Shown here one piece after another: positions 42,573 to 51,886 of a stretch of 64,000 bases of DNA. This DNA comes from Parabacteroides massiliensis (GTDB taxonomy: Bacteria > Bacteroidota > Bacteroidia > Bacteroidales > Tannerellaceae): positions 248,001 through 312,000 of the forward strand of contig NZ_LT700190.1 of NCBI RefSeq assembly GCF_900155425.1. Reading direction: 5' to 3'. How positions within the stretch are numbered: position 1 is the first letter of the stretch; each line of letters starts with the position of its first letter. A program made the translations under genes and the position numbers. Below the pieces are notes generated by a model that had not been told where the DNA came from, ran no database searches, and was given only the letters and a program-made list of their open reading frames with translations.

Positions 42573-43985
42573 TTATTTTGTAGGATTCAAGTCAAATGGA
42601 AGTAACGGAGTTTCATCATTTCCATCATTAAAACGGTCAAAATCCGATATGTATGATTTGTCTTGAATCAGTTTATATTTTTCATATTCGCTATAAGCCT
42701 TATCTCTTGCTTCCTCTTGTGTCACTTTTCCGGCTGTATCGCACGGCTCGTAATCCATCGTTGCAAGATATTGTTGAAGAAACTTCTTCCAATCATCCAT
42801 AGTTGAAACAATATGACGTGCAGCACGTGATTCTGCCATATCAAGAAAAGCAGTTGTGATAAGATTCAACTGGGACAATTCAGAATCTGACAGGTAATTT
42901 TTTGCGACGATGGTATCAGACTTTTGCACTCTTCCGTCAGGAGCTTTCTTCCACGTGGTAAGTCCCATGTAAGGTTGCTCGGAATCAGCCCGTTGATAGA
43001 TAATTTCCGCAGCCGTATGATGAGTAACGGCAAGGTGCATCATATTTTGTACCATCTTGAAGAACAACTTTGTGTCTTCTGATTTCGGGTCGTAATCCGC
43101 ACTACATTCTGCATAAATGTCAGTTATCTTTTGGTAATATCTGCGCTCTGAGGTGCGTATTTCACGAATACGCTCAAGCAAATCGTCAAAATAGTCTTTC
43201 CCGAAATGTTTGCCCTGTTTTAGTCTCTCATCATCAAGGGCATATCCTTTAATGATAAACTCTTTCAACACTGAAGTAGCCCAAATGCGGAATTGAGTAG
43301 CTTGATAGCTGTTTACCCTATACCCCACTGCAACAATAGCATCGAGGTTGTAAAATAGCGGCATACGTTCCACTTCCCGGTCTCCTTCTGTTTGAACTAT
43401 CCCAATTTTTCGGATAGTTGCCTCTTTGGAAAGTTCTCCTGTTTCGTAAATTTGTCCGAGATGATAATTTATGGTTCTGACATCAACCCCAAACAAGTCC
43501 GCCATCCTTTTTTGTGACATCCAGAATGTTTCGCTATTGAAAATGACTTCTACACGTGCCTCTCCTTGTGCTGTTTTATACAACAATATATTAGAACTTA
43601 GCGAATTATGCATAAGTTCAGCCATTGAGACAGATTGTGAGAAAAAGCCTCGTGCCTGTTGGACGAGCAACTTTTTGCCATCTGCATTTTCCGCAATAAT
43701 CATACATGCCATACGAGAGAGTCGGAATATATTTACCTTGCGAAATGAGCCGTTTCCTATCTTGACCATATCAACCGCTTGGTTGAAATGCTCGTCCACA
43801 TTCATTCCTTTTTCTCCGGCTACTTTAATGGCTTTATCTATGACTCGTTGAAATTTCCAATAAGCAGAATAACCCATCGCACCACAAAGGTCACGAGAAC
43901 TCCAGTATTCATTCCCGTTTTCATCCTTGCGGCATATATTCTCAAATGAAGGTGTCATCTGAGGTATGTTGTCATTTTCACCCAT
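42573..43985 (-). CDS. DinD/BRO-N-like domain fused to RhuM family protein
   Basis: A 470-residue protein in the type I operon. Residues 10-125 resemble DNA-damage-inducible protein D / BRO-N domains (ENICRKDENGNEYWSSRDLC, WKFQRVIDKAIKVA). Residues 130-430 are RhuM-like (VEVIFNSETFWMSQKRMADL, VDVRTINYHLGQIYETGEL, TQFRIWATSVLKEFIIKGYA, HHTAAEIIYQRADSEQPYMG). Both partners occur separately near restriction genes in other bacteria; RhuM was first noted on a Salmonella pathogenicity island. It lies 18 nt after hsdM and 8 nt before hsdS. It may sense damage or modify restriction activity; function unproven. Confidence 0.75.
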   Translation of the reverse strand: MGENDNIPQMTPSFENICRKDENGNEYWSSRDLCGAMGYSAYWKFQRVIDKAIKVAGEKGMNVDEHFNQAVDMVKIGNGSFRKVNIFRLSRMACMIIAENADGKKLLVQQARGFFSQSVSMAELMHNSLSSNILLYKTAQGEARVEVIFNSETFWMSQKRMADLFGVDVRTINYHLGQIYETGELSKEATIRKIGIVQTEGDREVERMPLFYNLDAIVAVGYRVNSYQATQFRIWATSVLKEFIIKGYALDDERLKQGKHFGKDYFDDLLERIREIRTSERRYYQKITDIYAECSADYDPKSEDTKLFFKMVQNMMHLAVTHHTAAEIIYQRADSEQPYMGLTTWKKAPDGRVQKSDTIVAKNYLSDSELSQLNLITTAFLDMAESRAARHIVSTMDDWKKFLQQYLATMDYEPCDTAGKVTQEEARDKAYSEYEKYKLIQDKSYISDFDRFNDGNDETPLLPFDLNPTK

Positions 43986-44003
43986 TGCTATTACTTTTCT
44001 GAA

Positions 44004-45557
44004 CTATTCTACCAGTCCCAATTCTTTCAGATACACTTCAATCTCTTTGTCGAGTTCAGCACGTTTGGCTTCCAACTCCTTTATCTCTGCCATTACAGCC
44101 TTTATGTCGATAGGTTCTTCCTCTTCAAAGGTATCAACGTAACGGGGAATATTCAGATTGTAATCATTCTCGGCTATTTCTTGAAGAGAGGCAAGGTGAC
44201 TATACTTTTCTATTTCCTTGCGGTCACGATAAGTCTCGACAATCTTTTGGATATGCTGCTCGCGGAGCTTGTTCTGAGTCTTTACCTTTTCAAATTCCTT
44301 GCTTGCATCAATAAACAGAATATTGTCATCTTCTTTACGGCACTTCTTAAAAACAAGAATACAAGTCGGAATACTTGTGCCATAGAAAATATTTGCAGGT
44401 AATCCTATAATAGCATCCACATAGTTTTTCTTTTCTATAAGGAAACGCCGGATAACGCCCTCCGCATTTCCTCGGAATAGTACACCATGCGGAGCAACAC
44501 AAGCCATTGTACCGCCCTCGTTCAAGTGATAAATCATGTGCAGGATAAAAGCATAATCGGCAGTCTTACGTGGTGCAAGCCTTCCTGCTTTGCTGAAACG
44601 ATCATCAGTATTGAATTTGTCGGCAGCACTCCATTCTGCAGAGAACGGAGGATTTGCAACTACAGCATCAAACTGAGTATCACCAAACGCATCCCATTCA
44701 AGTGTATCACCATTCTCAATCTTGAAGTTGCTGAATCTGATGCCATGAAGCAACATATTCATTCGGGCAAGGTTATAAGTTGTAGGATTCTTTTCCTGTC
44801 CATAAATATCAACTGCATTTCCGATATTGGCAGCACGAAGAAGCAACGAGCCACTACCGCAAGTAGGGTCATATACATTGCGCAAACGCTGGTGTCCGAT
44901 GGAAACAATTTCTGCTAAGATACGGCTGACCTCCTGCGGAGTATAGAACTCTCCAGCCTTTTTCCCGGCTCCTGCGGCAAATTGCGAAATCATATATTCG
45001 TAAGCATCACCCAAAATATCAATCTCCTGCGATGCCTCTACTCCGAAGTCTATATCATCTAATGCAAGAAGAACGTTACTAACGAGCGTGTTTTTATCGT
45101 CAGCTGTCTTGCCCAATTTAGGCGATGCCAAGTCTATATCCGAAAACAATCCGCCAAAATCCTCTTCACTATCCTGTCCCAACGTACTGTCTTCAATACG
45201 CTTCAATGAACGTTCGAGCATAGGCAAGATATTTTCTTTACGCTTGATAGCCTCAATTACTGACGAAAACAAAAATTTTGGTTCTATGAAATAACCAATA
45301 TTCTCCAAGCATTGATTTTTCGCTTCTTCTTGTAGTTCAACCGCATCTGTATCATCCATTTCCCACAATTCCTTAAAGGTTATTTCATCATCCACCAAGG
45401 CATTGTTGGCATACTTCTCTATTTTCTCCGACAAGTACTTATAGAAGATGAAACCTAATGTAAAATACATAAAGTCGCTTGCCGACATATTACCACGCAA
45501 ACGATTTGCAACCTCCCAAAGTTGGTCACGGAGTTTCTGCTGTAATTCTTCGCTCAT
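44004..45557 (-). CDS. hsdM: Type I DNA adenine methyltransferase HsdM
   Basis: A 517-residue N6-adenine methyltransferase. It has an N-terminal HsdM helical domain (FMYFTLGFIFYKYLSEKIEK), the SAM motif DPTCGSGSLLLRAA at about residue 240, the catalytic motif VVANPPFSAEW at about 305 and a C-terminal helix that contacts HsdS. It methylates hemimethylated sites and is needed for cleavage complexes. One nucleotide separates its start from the DUF4268 stop. All catalytic motifs are intact. Confidence 0.95.
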   Translation of the reverse strand: MSEELQQKLRDQLWEVANRLRGNMSASDFMYFTLGFIFYKYLSEKIEKYANNALVDDEITFKELWEMDDTDAVELQEEAKNQCLENIGYFIEPKFLFSSVIEAIKRKENILPMLERSLKRIEDSTLGQDSEEDFGGLFSDIDLASPKLGKTADDKNTLVSNVLLALDDIDFGVEASQEIDILGDAYEYMISQFAAGAGKKAGEFYTPQEVSRILAEIVSIGHQRLRNVYDPTCGSGSLLLRAANIGNAVDIYGQEKNPTTYNLARMNMLLHGIRFSNFKIENGDTLEWDAFGDTQFDAVVANPPFSAEWSAADKFNTDDRFSKAGRLAPRKTADYAFILHMIYHLNEGGTMACVAPHGVLFRGNAEGVIRRFLIEKKNYVDAIIGLPANIFYGTSIPTCILVFKKCRKEDDNILFIDASKEFEKVKTQNKLREQHIQKIVETYRDRKEIEKYSHLASLQEIAENDYNLNIPRYVDTFEEEEPIDIKAVMAEIKELEAKRAELDKEIEVYLKELGLVE

Positions 45558-45558
45558 A

Positions 45559-46500
45559 TTATTTTAGTATTTCTTTTACTACTTGTTTGATTTTTACACA
45601 CATATCACAAAGCCATGCACATCCATTATCCCAATTATCTTTATCATTCATATCCCCCATAGGATGAAGAATAAGGAAACGACTTGCCTTTTTATTTTCA
45701 TCTAGTCGCCATTCTATTTCATTAGGATTTATAATCCCTAATATTTTAGATACCAATTCTTCATTTGACTTAAATCGGGTAATGATATCCTTGTCCTCAT
45801 TAACATACAATCCAGCTGACAAACAATTATTTTTAGTATTTAATGTCATACAAAGATGATATGCTGATGATCCTAAACCTAGGTCATACCAATGCTGAGC
45901 TTGTGGTTTACGCAGCTTAAATTCCCTTATAAAGGCAGAGTGTTTTGGAGCTTCGTTGTTGAACTTTTCCCAAAATGCTAATTTCAAGTTTTCTGTTTCT
46001 GAAAGTGCTGCTGTCTTTTTCATTGCCTTTGCCCAAGTATTAGGTCGTTCTACAATATTGAACTTAGGTGCAGGTTCTGAATCATTGATTTTCCACAATT
46101 CTATTTCTATTAAGAAAAACTCGAACTTGTCATCCGTATGCTGATTTAACCATTCTATTGCTTGTTTATGCTCGTCACGTGCTTTTCTGACAATCCAAAT
46201 TATTACTTCAGCTTCTTTACCTGAAGCATACGTTATGATTTTGCCAAGATGGTCATGATTTGTTTCCTCTAGCTGATTCTCAATGATTATCCGTCGTCCC
46301 GTCCCCTCCTCTGTCGCAAATAAATCAACACTGAAATCGCCTACATTGGATTCCTGTTCTTCAACGACTATATCAATACCTACAGCCTCGCTGAGAATTT
46401 CCAAATTCTCTTCTTTTGCAAGCCAAGGAGTAAAATCTTTGGCTTCATGTTTCCAGACAGAACGAAGGTCTGTTATCTGCTCCAGTTTACCTAATTTCAT
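45559..46500 (-). CDS. DUF4268 protein with nuclease-like N-terminus
   Basis: From the ATG at 46500 about 313 residues. Residues 40-120 carry a PD-(D/E)xK-like pattern (VGDFSVDLFATEEGTGRRII, ENQLEETNHDHLGKIITYAS), where Asp, Glu and Gln could form a metal site; the C-terminal DUF4268 part contains WDNGCAWLCDMC. It lies between hsdR and hsdM in the same operon with almost no spacing, so it is probably part of the defence function, for example a second nuclease. An in-frame TTG at 46527 is less likely as a start. Confidence 0.75.
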   Translation of the reverse strand: MKLGKLEQITDLRSVWKHEAKDFTPWLAKEENLEILSEAVGIDIVVEEQESNVGDFSVDLFATEEGTGRRIIIENQLEETNHDHLGKIITYASGKEAEVIIWIVRKARDEHKQAIEWLNQHTDDKFEFFLIEIELWKINDSEPAPKFNIVERPNTWAKAMKKTAALSETENLKLAFWEKFNNEAPKHSAFIREFKLRKPQAQHWYDLGLGSSAYHLCMTLNTKNNCLSAGLYVNEDKDIITRFKSNEELVSKILGIINPNEIEWRLDENKKASRFLILHPMGDMNDKDNWDNGCAWLCDMCVKIKQVVKEILK

Positions 46501-46517
46501 GATTGAATAACTTTTAA

Positions 46518-49346
46518 TTATTCCCAATTAAACGTTTTTATAATACTACGCAATCTTTCCATAATTCTCGTCAAAGCCTTGCGAGTTTTGATAAGACCGA
46601 GATGCTTTTCTTTCAATGCCTTTTGTATAATCTCAGGCTGTTCTTTTTGCAAATAGTCATACTCTTTTATGTAAAGATTAAGCACTTCGGCAGAAATTTG
46701 TTCATCATTAGCCAAATCACTTACAGCCTTATTGCGTTCTGACACAATATATTGGTTCAAACGTTCCTCTAATTCATTTGTTCCATCTGCTCTATTGCGC
46801 CCATTCATGAAGTTTTCCTTGTCTTCATCTACATTCTTTTGAATAAAGCCGTCGATGAGTTTTGCTTTGCCTCGCATTCCAGCATCCTTAATCATTGTAT
46901 CAAGGATATGCTTGCGCTTTTCTGAATAATCATCGCTATATGGGTCAAGTTCCGCAATGAGTTCAAGAATATACGCCACATTGATAATGTCACTATGCAG
47001 AAGTTCAAGACAGAAATCAATGTCTTCCAGCCCTTGATTATTCCCGTATGGGGCAGGATCTTCCGCAACAGTTGACGGTGTAGCAGGTGGATCAATAAAC
47101 CCAACTGTAATATCAAGGTATTTACTCTTATAATCGTTAAACTGCTGTTCGGTCATACCGAGGTCTTCAGCATCCTCGCTGTAATCTTCGTATATCTGAA
47201 CTTCTGCATGTTTACGAATAATGTCACGGAACGCAAGTACAAAATTCTTCTTGTCATTTTCACTTTGCAGAAGGTCTATACTACTTGGCGTTGGATATTT
47301 TTGCAGAAAATCTGTTGCCAAACTCTTGTACTCCTGCTTTACTTTTTCAAACGGAGGACGTACTATATCTTCAGGATTGTCGGAATTGCTAAACAGTTTT
47401 ATAGACGTATCAACATTGTTTTTCAGGTCACGGAAGCATACGATTTTACCGAATCGTTTCTTCTCGTTCAACACTCGGTTGGTACGACTGAACGCTTGCA
47501 ACAACCCGTGATATTCCATGTTCTTATCCACATAAAGCGTGTTCAGCTTTTTACTGTCAAAGCCTGTAAGGAACATTCCCACGACAAGACAAAGGTCAAG
47601 CGGTTTCATTTCCGCTTTCTTCTTTTTCATGCGCAGGTTGATATCATCATAATAAGCACGGAAATTCTCTGTGGTAAAAGATGTACCAAAGTTTTCATTA
47701 TAATCATCCATAATGGATTGCAGTTCATCTGCTTCGCCCACATTTTCGCTGACATATTTTCCCGTTCCCATACCGGTCTGTTCATCATCTTGACTATTAT
47801 TGGCTGCGTATGTAAATACTGCACCTATACGGATTTTAGGATTCAATGATTTGAAAATCTTGTAATAGCGGATAAGCATAGGAACAGACTGCACAGCAAA
47901 CAATGCGTCAAACTCTCCATCAAATGTAGATTTATTAAAGTTGTTAAGGATAAATCTTGCTATCTCCTCCATACGAGCTTGGTTATCGTTATCTACAATC
48001 TCGTTACCGTGATAATACTCCACGAGGAAGCCGAGCACATTTTCATCAGCAATAGCATCTTTGATGAGATATTTATGAAGACAATTGCCGAAAATTTCTT
48101 TTGTCGTATGTCCATCCACTGCATTTTCAGTAAAGATAGGTGTTCCCGTAAAGCCAAAAATCTGGGCATTATCAAAGAACTTCATAATCTTTTTATGGCT
48201 ATCCCCGAAATGACTACGGTGACACTCATCAAAAATCATCACGATGCGTGAATGACGGATAGCATCAATCTTACTGCTATACCAAGTCTTACTAACTGCC
48301 GCATTAAGTTTTTGAATGGTGGTTATGATGATTTTGGAATTGCTTTGAAGTCGCTTCACGAGTTCATCCGTATTGTCGGTACTATCCACTGCACCCGGTT
48401 CAAACGCCTCGTATTCCGATTGCGTCTGAGTATCGAGGTCATGACGGTCAACAACAAACATCACCTTATCCACATCATCCAATTCTGATACAAGTTGTGC
48501 GGCCTTGAATGAGGTCAATGTTTTTCCAGCACCTGTTGTATGCCAGATATAACCATTATCATTGGAGTTTTGTACACGATCCAAAATCTTCTCTACCGCA
48601 TAGAATTGGTAAGGACGAAGTACCATCAAACACTTGTCACCCTCATGCAGCACGATATACTTTCCTATGATTTTGCCAAGTGTACATTTTTCCAAAAAGA
48701 ATACAGCAAACTTATCCAATTCATTGAATGGATGATTGGCGGCATCTGTCCAGTTGAATGTGAACTTATACCCACTATTTGGATTATTGGCAAAATAGCG
48801 AGTGTTAACACCATTGGATATAACAAACAACTGGATATAATCAAACAATCCGTGAAACGAAGTCTTGTGATAACGCTGTATTTGATTGTATGCCTGTTTA
48901 AGTTCCACGCCACGACGTTTCAATTCAATCTGCACAAGTGGCAAACCATTAATTAGAATCGTCACATCATAACGGCATTTTTTACGTCCTTCCACCGTGA
49001 TTTGGTTGGAAACCTGAAATTCATTCTGACACCACTGCTGCCTATTTAGAAATTCCACCCATATACGCTGTCCATCAGCCGTATCAAGCGGATATAAGTC
49101 ACGGAGTTTCTTTGCCTTTTCAAAGCGAGTACCACCTTCAAGGTATATAAGAATCTTTTCAAATTCTTCTGTTGTAAACTCGCTACGCCCATGTTCCTCC
49201 AGTCGTTTGCGGTTATGAACCTCCAACTGTCGTTTAAAATTGGCATACATATTATCCTCTTCTACGATTTGGACATATTCATAGTCCATTTGTAGAAGAG
49301 TGGCTATCAGTCCGGCTTCCAATGCCGCTTCACTTTGTGTTGACAT
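46518..49346 (-). CDS. hsdR: Type I restriction endonuclease subunit HsdR
   Basis: A 942-residue motor subunit. The N-terminal nuclease motif is RYDVTILINGLPLVQIELKR (Asp and ELK of the PD-(D/E)xK fold). The SF2 helicase has Walker A WHTTGAGKTLTS, FDECHRSHFGD and GFTGTPIF, with motif VI ALSRTNR-like LLQAFSRTNR, and a helical C-terminus binds HsdM. It translocates DNA and cuts far from the unmethylated site. It is the first structural gene of the R-M operon, 124 nt after the XRE gene. Length and motifs are complete. Confidence 0.95.
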   Translation of the reverse strand: MSTQSEAALEAGLIATLLQMDYEYVQIVEEDNMYANFKRQLEVHNRKRLEEHGRSEFTTEEFEKILIYLEGGTRFEKAKKLRDLYPLDTADGQRIWVEFLNRQQWCQNEFQVSNQITVEGRKKCRYDVTILINGLPLVQIELKRRGVELKQAYNQIQRYHKTSFHGLFDYIQLFVISNGVNTRYFANNPNSGYKFTFNWTDAANHPFNELDKFAVFFLEKCTLGKIIGKYIVLHEGDKCLMVLRPYQFYAVEKILDRVQNSNDNGYIWHTTGAGKTLTSFKAAQLVSELDDVDKVMFVVDRHDLDTQTQSEYEAFEPGAVDSTDNTDELVKRLQSNSKIIITTIQKLNAAVSKTWYSSKIDAIRHSRIVMIFDECHRSHFGDSHKKIMKFFDNAQIFGFTGTPIFTENAVDGHTTKEIFGNCLHKYLIKDAIADENVLGFLVEYYHGNEIVDNDNQARMEEIARFILNNFNKSTFDGEFDALFAVQSVPMLIRYYKIFKSLNPKIRIGAVFTYAANNSQDDEQTGMGTGKYVSENVGEADELQSIMDDYNENFGTSFTTENFRAYYDDINLRMKKKKAEMKPLDLCLVVGMFLTGFDSKKLNTLYVDKNMEYHGLLQAFSRTNRVLNEKKRFGKIVCFRDLKNNVDTSIKLFSNSDNPEDIVRPPFEKVKQEYKSLATDFLQKYPTPSSIDLLQSENDKKNFVLAFRDIIRKHAEVQIYEDYSEDAEDLGMTEQQFNDYKSKYLDITVGFIDPPATPSTVAEDPAPYGNNQGLEDIDFCLELLHSDIINVAYILELIAELDPYSDDYSEKRKHILDTMIKDAGMRGKAKLIDGFIQKNVDEDKENFMNGRNRADGTNELEERLNQYIVSERNKAVSDLANDEQISAEVLNLYIKEYDYLQKEQPEIIQKALKEKHLGLIKTRKALTRIMERLRSIIKTFNWE

Positions 49347-49469
49347 ATCCTTGCCTTATTATGAGTAGTTACAACATTTTTATCTTACTATTTAGTATTC
49401 TAACATTCAGTGTATTTTCAATCTTATATAGATTAAATACATCTAAGACCACCGAAATCGCTTTAAATT

Positions 49470-49679
49470 CTATTGTAGTCTTTCCTTTTTATCGGTTATC
49501 AAATCCTTTAAATCAACCTGTAGAATCTCGGCAATCCGCTGAAGCGTTTCCAAATTAGGTTGAATCCTATTGCACGCATAGGCATTGACCATGCTAAAAC
49601 TCTTATCCAACTGTTTGGCTAACCACGTTTGAGAAATGCCTTTTTCCGAAAGGACTGCTTTTATTCTATTCAGTTTCAT
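49470..49679 (-). CDS. XRE-family controller of the restriction locus
   Basis: A 69-residue HTH protein from the ATG at 49679: NRIKAVLSEKGISQTWLAKQ, then SFSMVNAYACNRIQPN and VDLKDLIT. Similar to the element repressor at 17106. It stands first in the restriction operon and divergent from the GHKL operon, like a C (controller) protein. A dyad AATATA-N6-TATATT at 49704-49721 overlaps its promoter and is the likely operator. The longer frame from 49727 would run through this promoter and was rejected. Confidence 0.75.
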   Translation of the reverse strand: MKLNRIKAVLSEKGISQTWLAKQLDKSFSMVNAYACNRIQPNLETLQRIAEILQVDLKDLITDKKERLQ

Positions 49680-49701
49680 TCTTTGATACGATTTTATAGT
49701 G

Positions 49702-49721
49702 CAAATATAGTGAATTATATT
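49702..49721 (-). promoter_or_regulatory. Promoter and dyad operator of the XRE gene
   Basis: On the minus strand TATATTTG (49702-49709) is a perfect -7 box. A dyad AATATA (49704-49709) and TATATT (49716-49721) overlaps it, indicating autorepression. Confidence 0.6.
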
Positions 49722-49742
49722 CGACAACTGGGATTATTTTTG

Positions 49743-49750
49743 TACTTTTG
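49743..49750 (+). promoter_or_regulatory. -7 box TACTTTTG of the GHKL operon
   Basis: A perfect TAnnTTTG lies 44 nt before the ATG at 49795. Only 34 bp separate it from the XRE promoter on the other strand, so one regulator can control both operons. Confidence 0.6.
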
Positions 49751-49794
49751 TCATCCCAATAGACAACACACATAAAAATGTGTATAACTGATAT

Positions 49795-50874
49795 ATGAAA
49801 ATATTAACAGAAAGAGAAAAGAAAATCCTTATTAATCATGCCAAAAAGCAAGAATTAAGACGGATTATATCAAAGAAAAAAAAGAAAAACAAAAGGCGTT
49901 ACCTTCAAGGGAAATCAAAAGAAGAACGTCAGAAATATATTTTAGAAAATCGATTTAAAGATTATTCTAAAATAAAGGCTCCTTCGAACTTTTCACTAAT
50001 CGAAAACACAGAAGAATCACTAAAATTCATAGCAAAAATCGAAAAATGCTTAAAGAATCGAAGTAAGGTATTTGTCAATTTAACAGATGTAGAAACAATA
50101 GCTCATGGGGCTATTGTCGTCCTCTTATCAATAATGACTAAATTCAAATACAATCATATTGATTTTAATGGAAATTTCCCTAAAAATAAGAATGCAAATA
50201 AAGCATTGGTTGATTCTGGTTTTTTTGATCAGTTGTATAAAAGAAATATAAGCAATGAACCTAATTATGCGTTTTGCAGGAACAAAGTCCTAACTCATGC
50301 AGGAAAAGTAGTAGACTCTAGTCTAGCAGATCAAATTATTTCAGAAATATCCAATTTAATATGGGGTAAGCAAAGAAGATGTTTGGGGGTTCAAAGAGTT
50401 TTTCTTGAACTCATGCAAAACACAAATAATCATGCTTCTTTTGATTCAAAGGGCTTACATCATTGGTGGACAACTGTACAATATGATGAAAAGTTAAAGA
50501 AAGCATACTTTTCATTTATAGATTATGGCGTTGGCATAATTAATAGCTTACGTAATGATGAACATGGTAAGTTTTATAATATTATACCAAAGATCCGTGA
50601 ATTATTCAATCCGCAAAATAATGCAGAAATGCTCTCTCTGCTACTTAAGGGAGAAATTCATAAGACATCAACAGGTAAGTATTATAGAGGTAAGGGTCTT
50701 CCATGCTTATTTAAAGCGTGTGAAGACAACAAGATTGCAAACGTTGTTGTTATAGCAAACGATGCTAAAGTTGAATACACAGCAGGTACAAATGTCAAAT
50801 TAAACAATTCGTTTGCTGGAACATTTATCCATTGGGAATTGAATTTTAACAATGTAAACATAAATTATGAATAA
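49795..50874 (+). CDS. GHKL ATPase with STAS-like N-terminal part
   Basis: A 359-residue protein. The first 60 residues are very basic (KKKKKNKRRYLQGK). Residues 75-160 have a STAS-like strand/helix pattern (SKVFVNLTDVETIAHGAIVV). Residues 195-350 are a GHKL ATPase: N-box VFLELMQNTNNHA, G1 box FIDYGVGI and G2 box YRGKGLPCLFKA. The overlap of 8 nt with a DUF4325 STAS-like gene recalls partner-switching pairs such as SpoIIAB/SpoIIAA, in which an ATPase binds or phosphorylates an antagonist. Located between a restriction locus and HipBST, it may be part of a defence or stress-signalling module. Function inferred. Confidence 0.7.
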   Translation: MKILTEREKKILINHAKKQELRRIISKKKKKNKRRYLQGKSKEERQKYILENRFKDYSKIKAPSNFSLIENTEESLKFIAKIEKCLKNRSKVFVNLTDVETIAHGAIVVLLSIMTKFKYNHIDFNGNFPKNKNANKALVDSGFFDQLYKRNISNEPNYAFCRNKVLTHAGKVVDSSLADQIISEISNLIWGKQRRCLGVQRVFLELMQNTNNHASFDSKGLHHWWTTVQYDEKLKKAYFSFIDYGVGIINSLRNDEHGKFYNIIPKIRELFNPQNNAEMLSLLLKGEIHKTSTGKYYRGKGLPCLFKACEDNKIANVVVIANDAKVEYTAGTNVKLNNSFAGTFIHWELNFNNVNINYE

Positions 50875-51217
50875 AGATATTATAATAAAAATCGCGACAG
50901 ATTTCAGTCGTATTCCGGGTGCTCGTTATCCTGAAGAAGGAGATTATTCCGGTCAAGAATTTAGACAAAATGTTCTACATCCTGCACTGAAAAAAGCAAT
51001 AGAAATGAATGTAAAGCTAATTGTTGACTTAGACGGCACTGCTGGTTTAGGTACATCTTTTTTGGAAGAATCTTTCGGAGGTCTAATTAGGAGAGACCAT
51101 ATAAATTACAATATTCTCAAACAAACACTTATTATAATTTCAGACGAAGATCCTGATTATAAAGAAGAAGTAGATAATTATATTGAAGATGCCTATGAAA
51201 AAGAACAAAATCATTAA
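50867..51217 (+). CDS. STAS-like DUF4325 protein
   Basis: A 116-residue protein: DFSRIPGARYPEEGDYSGQE, VKLIVDLDGTAGLGTSFLEE and ESFGGLIRRDHINYNIL, typical of the DUF4325 STAS-like family. The central strand-loop-helix with the T/S-rich GLGTSFLEE is where anti-anti-sigma factors carry the phosphorylated serine. Start overlaps the ATPase gene by 8 nt and its 3' end overlaps the membrane gene by 35 nt. The likely antagonist or sensor partner of the GHKL ATPase. Confidence 0.7.
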   Translation: MNKDIIIKIATDFSRIPGARYPEEGDYSGQEFRQNVLHPALKKAIEMNVKLIVDLDGTAGLGTSFLEESFGGLIRRDHINYNILKQTLIIISDEDPDYKEEVDNYIEDAYEKEQNH

Positions 51218-51785
51218 CATAATTATCTATATTATAATATTCAGTATTGGATGTTGTTGTGGTAAACTGATTGATTGGGGATATTTTGTTTTAAACAAGG
51301 AAATATCTATAATAGATGCAATATCGCTATTTTTAACCATAGGTTGTGCAATTTATATATCAAAAGTTCTAGAGAAAGAAGTACAAGATGTTCGAATAGA
51401 AAAAGAGATGTTTATTTCTCAGGTAGAAAACACCGAATCTCCACTAGTCGAACTTGGAAATAAATTGAATAGTACAACCTATACAGAGGTGATAAGCTTA
51501 TATTCAAAATCCAATATAACACGCCATAAGTTATTTAAGAAAATAGATTCTTTCAAAAAATCTGAATTTAAAGTGGATGACATTAAAGAAGTTTTAGATA
51601 CAAACTACAAACGATTAAAACCTTTACTTACTGACACATCTGTTATGTCTAAATCACCTCCTGACATTGAAGTTAAAAGAGGTAAAATCACATATAGTCC
51701 AGAAAGAATCGTTGAAATTCAAGAGAATTTACAAACAATTCAAGACGAGTTTTTCAAACTCAAAATAATAATAAATAGAGCTTAA
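51183..51785 (+). CDS. Membrane-anchored coiled-coil protein of the GHKL operon
   Basis: A 200-residue protein with two hydrophobic segments near the N-terminus (IINIIIYIIIFSIGCCCGKL and ISLFLTIGCAIYISK) followed by a long soluble helical part with heptad-like spacing (VLEKEVQDVRIEKEMFISQV, IVEIQENLQTIQDEFFKLKI). No catalytic residues. It could be a membrane effector or sensor controlled by the ATPase/STAS pair. A second ATG at 51195 is an alternative start. The terminator at 51887-51931 follows. Confidence 0.65.
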   Translation: MKMPMKKNKIINIIIYIIIFSIGCCCGKLIDWGYFVLNKEISIIDAISLFLTIGCAIYISKVLEKEVQDVRIEKEMFISQVENTESPLVELGNKLNSTTYTEVISLYSKSNITRHKLFKKIDSFKKSEFKVDDIKEVLDTNYKRLKPLLTDTSVMSKSPPDIEVKRGKITYSPERIVEIQENLQTIQDEFFKLKIIINRA

Positions 51786-51886
51786 AAAATCTTTTAATTA
51801 CATATTCGATTTATATACTAATATCAACTGTTCAATAACACGATTTAACTTTTGGAGATACAAACAAAAACTTCTACTCATTATAG

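Noticed and set aside
47208-47849. Plus-strand frames inside hsdR
   Set aside because: hsdR is complete on the minus strand with all motifs; these translations are hydrophobic noise.
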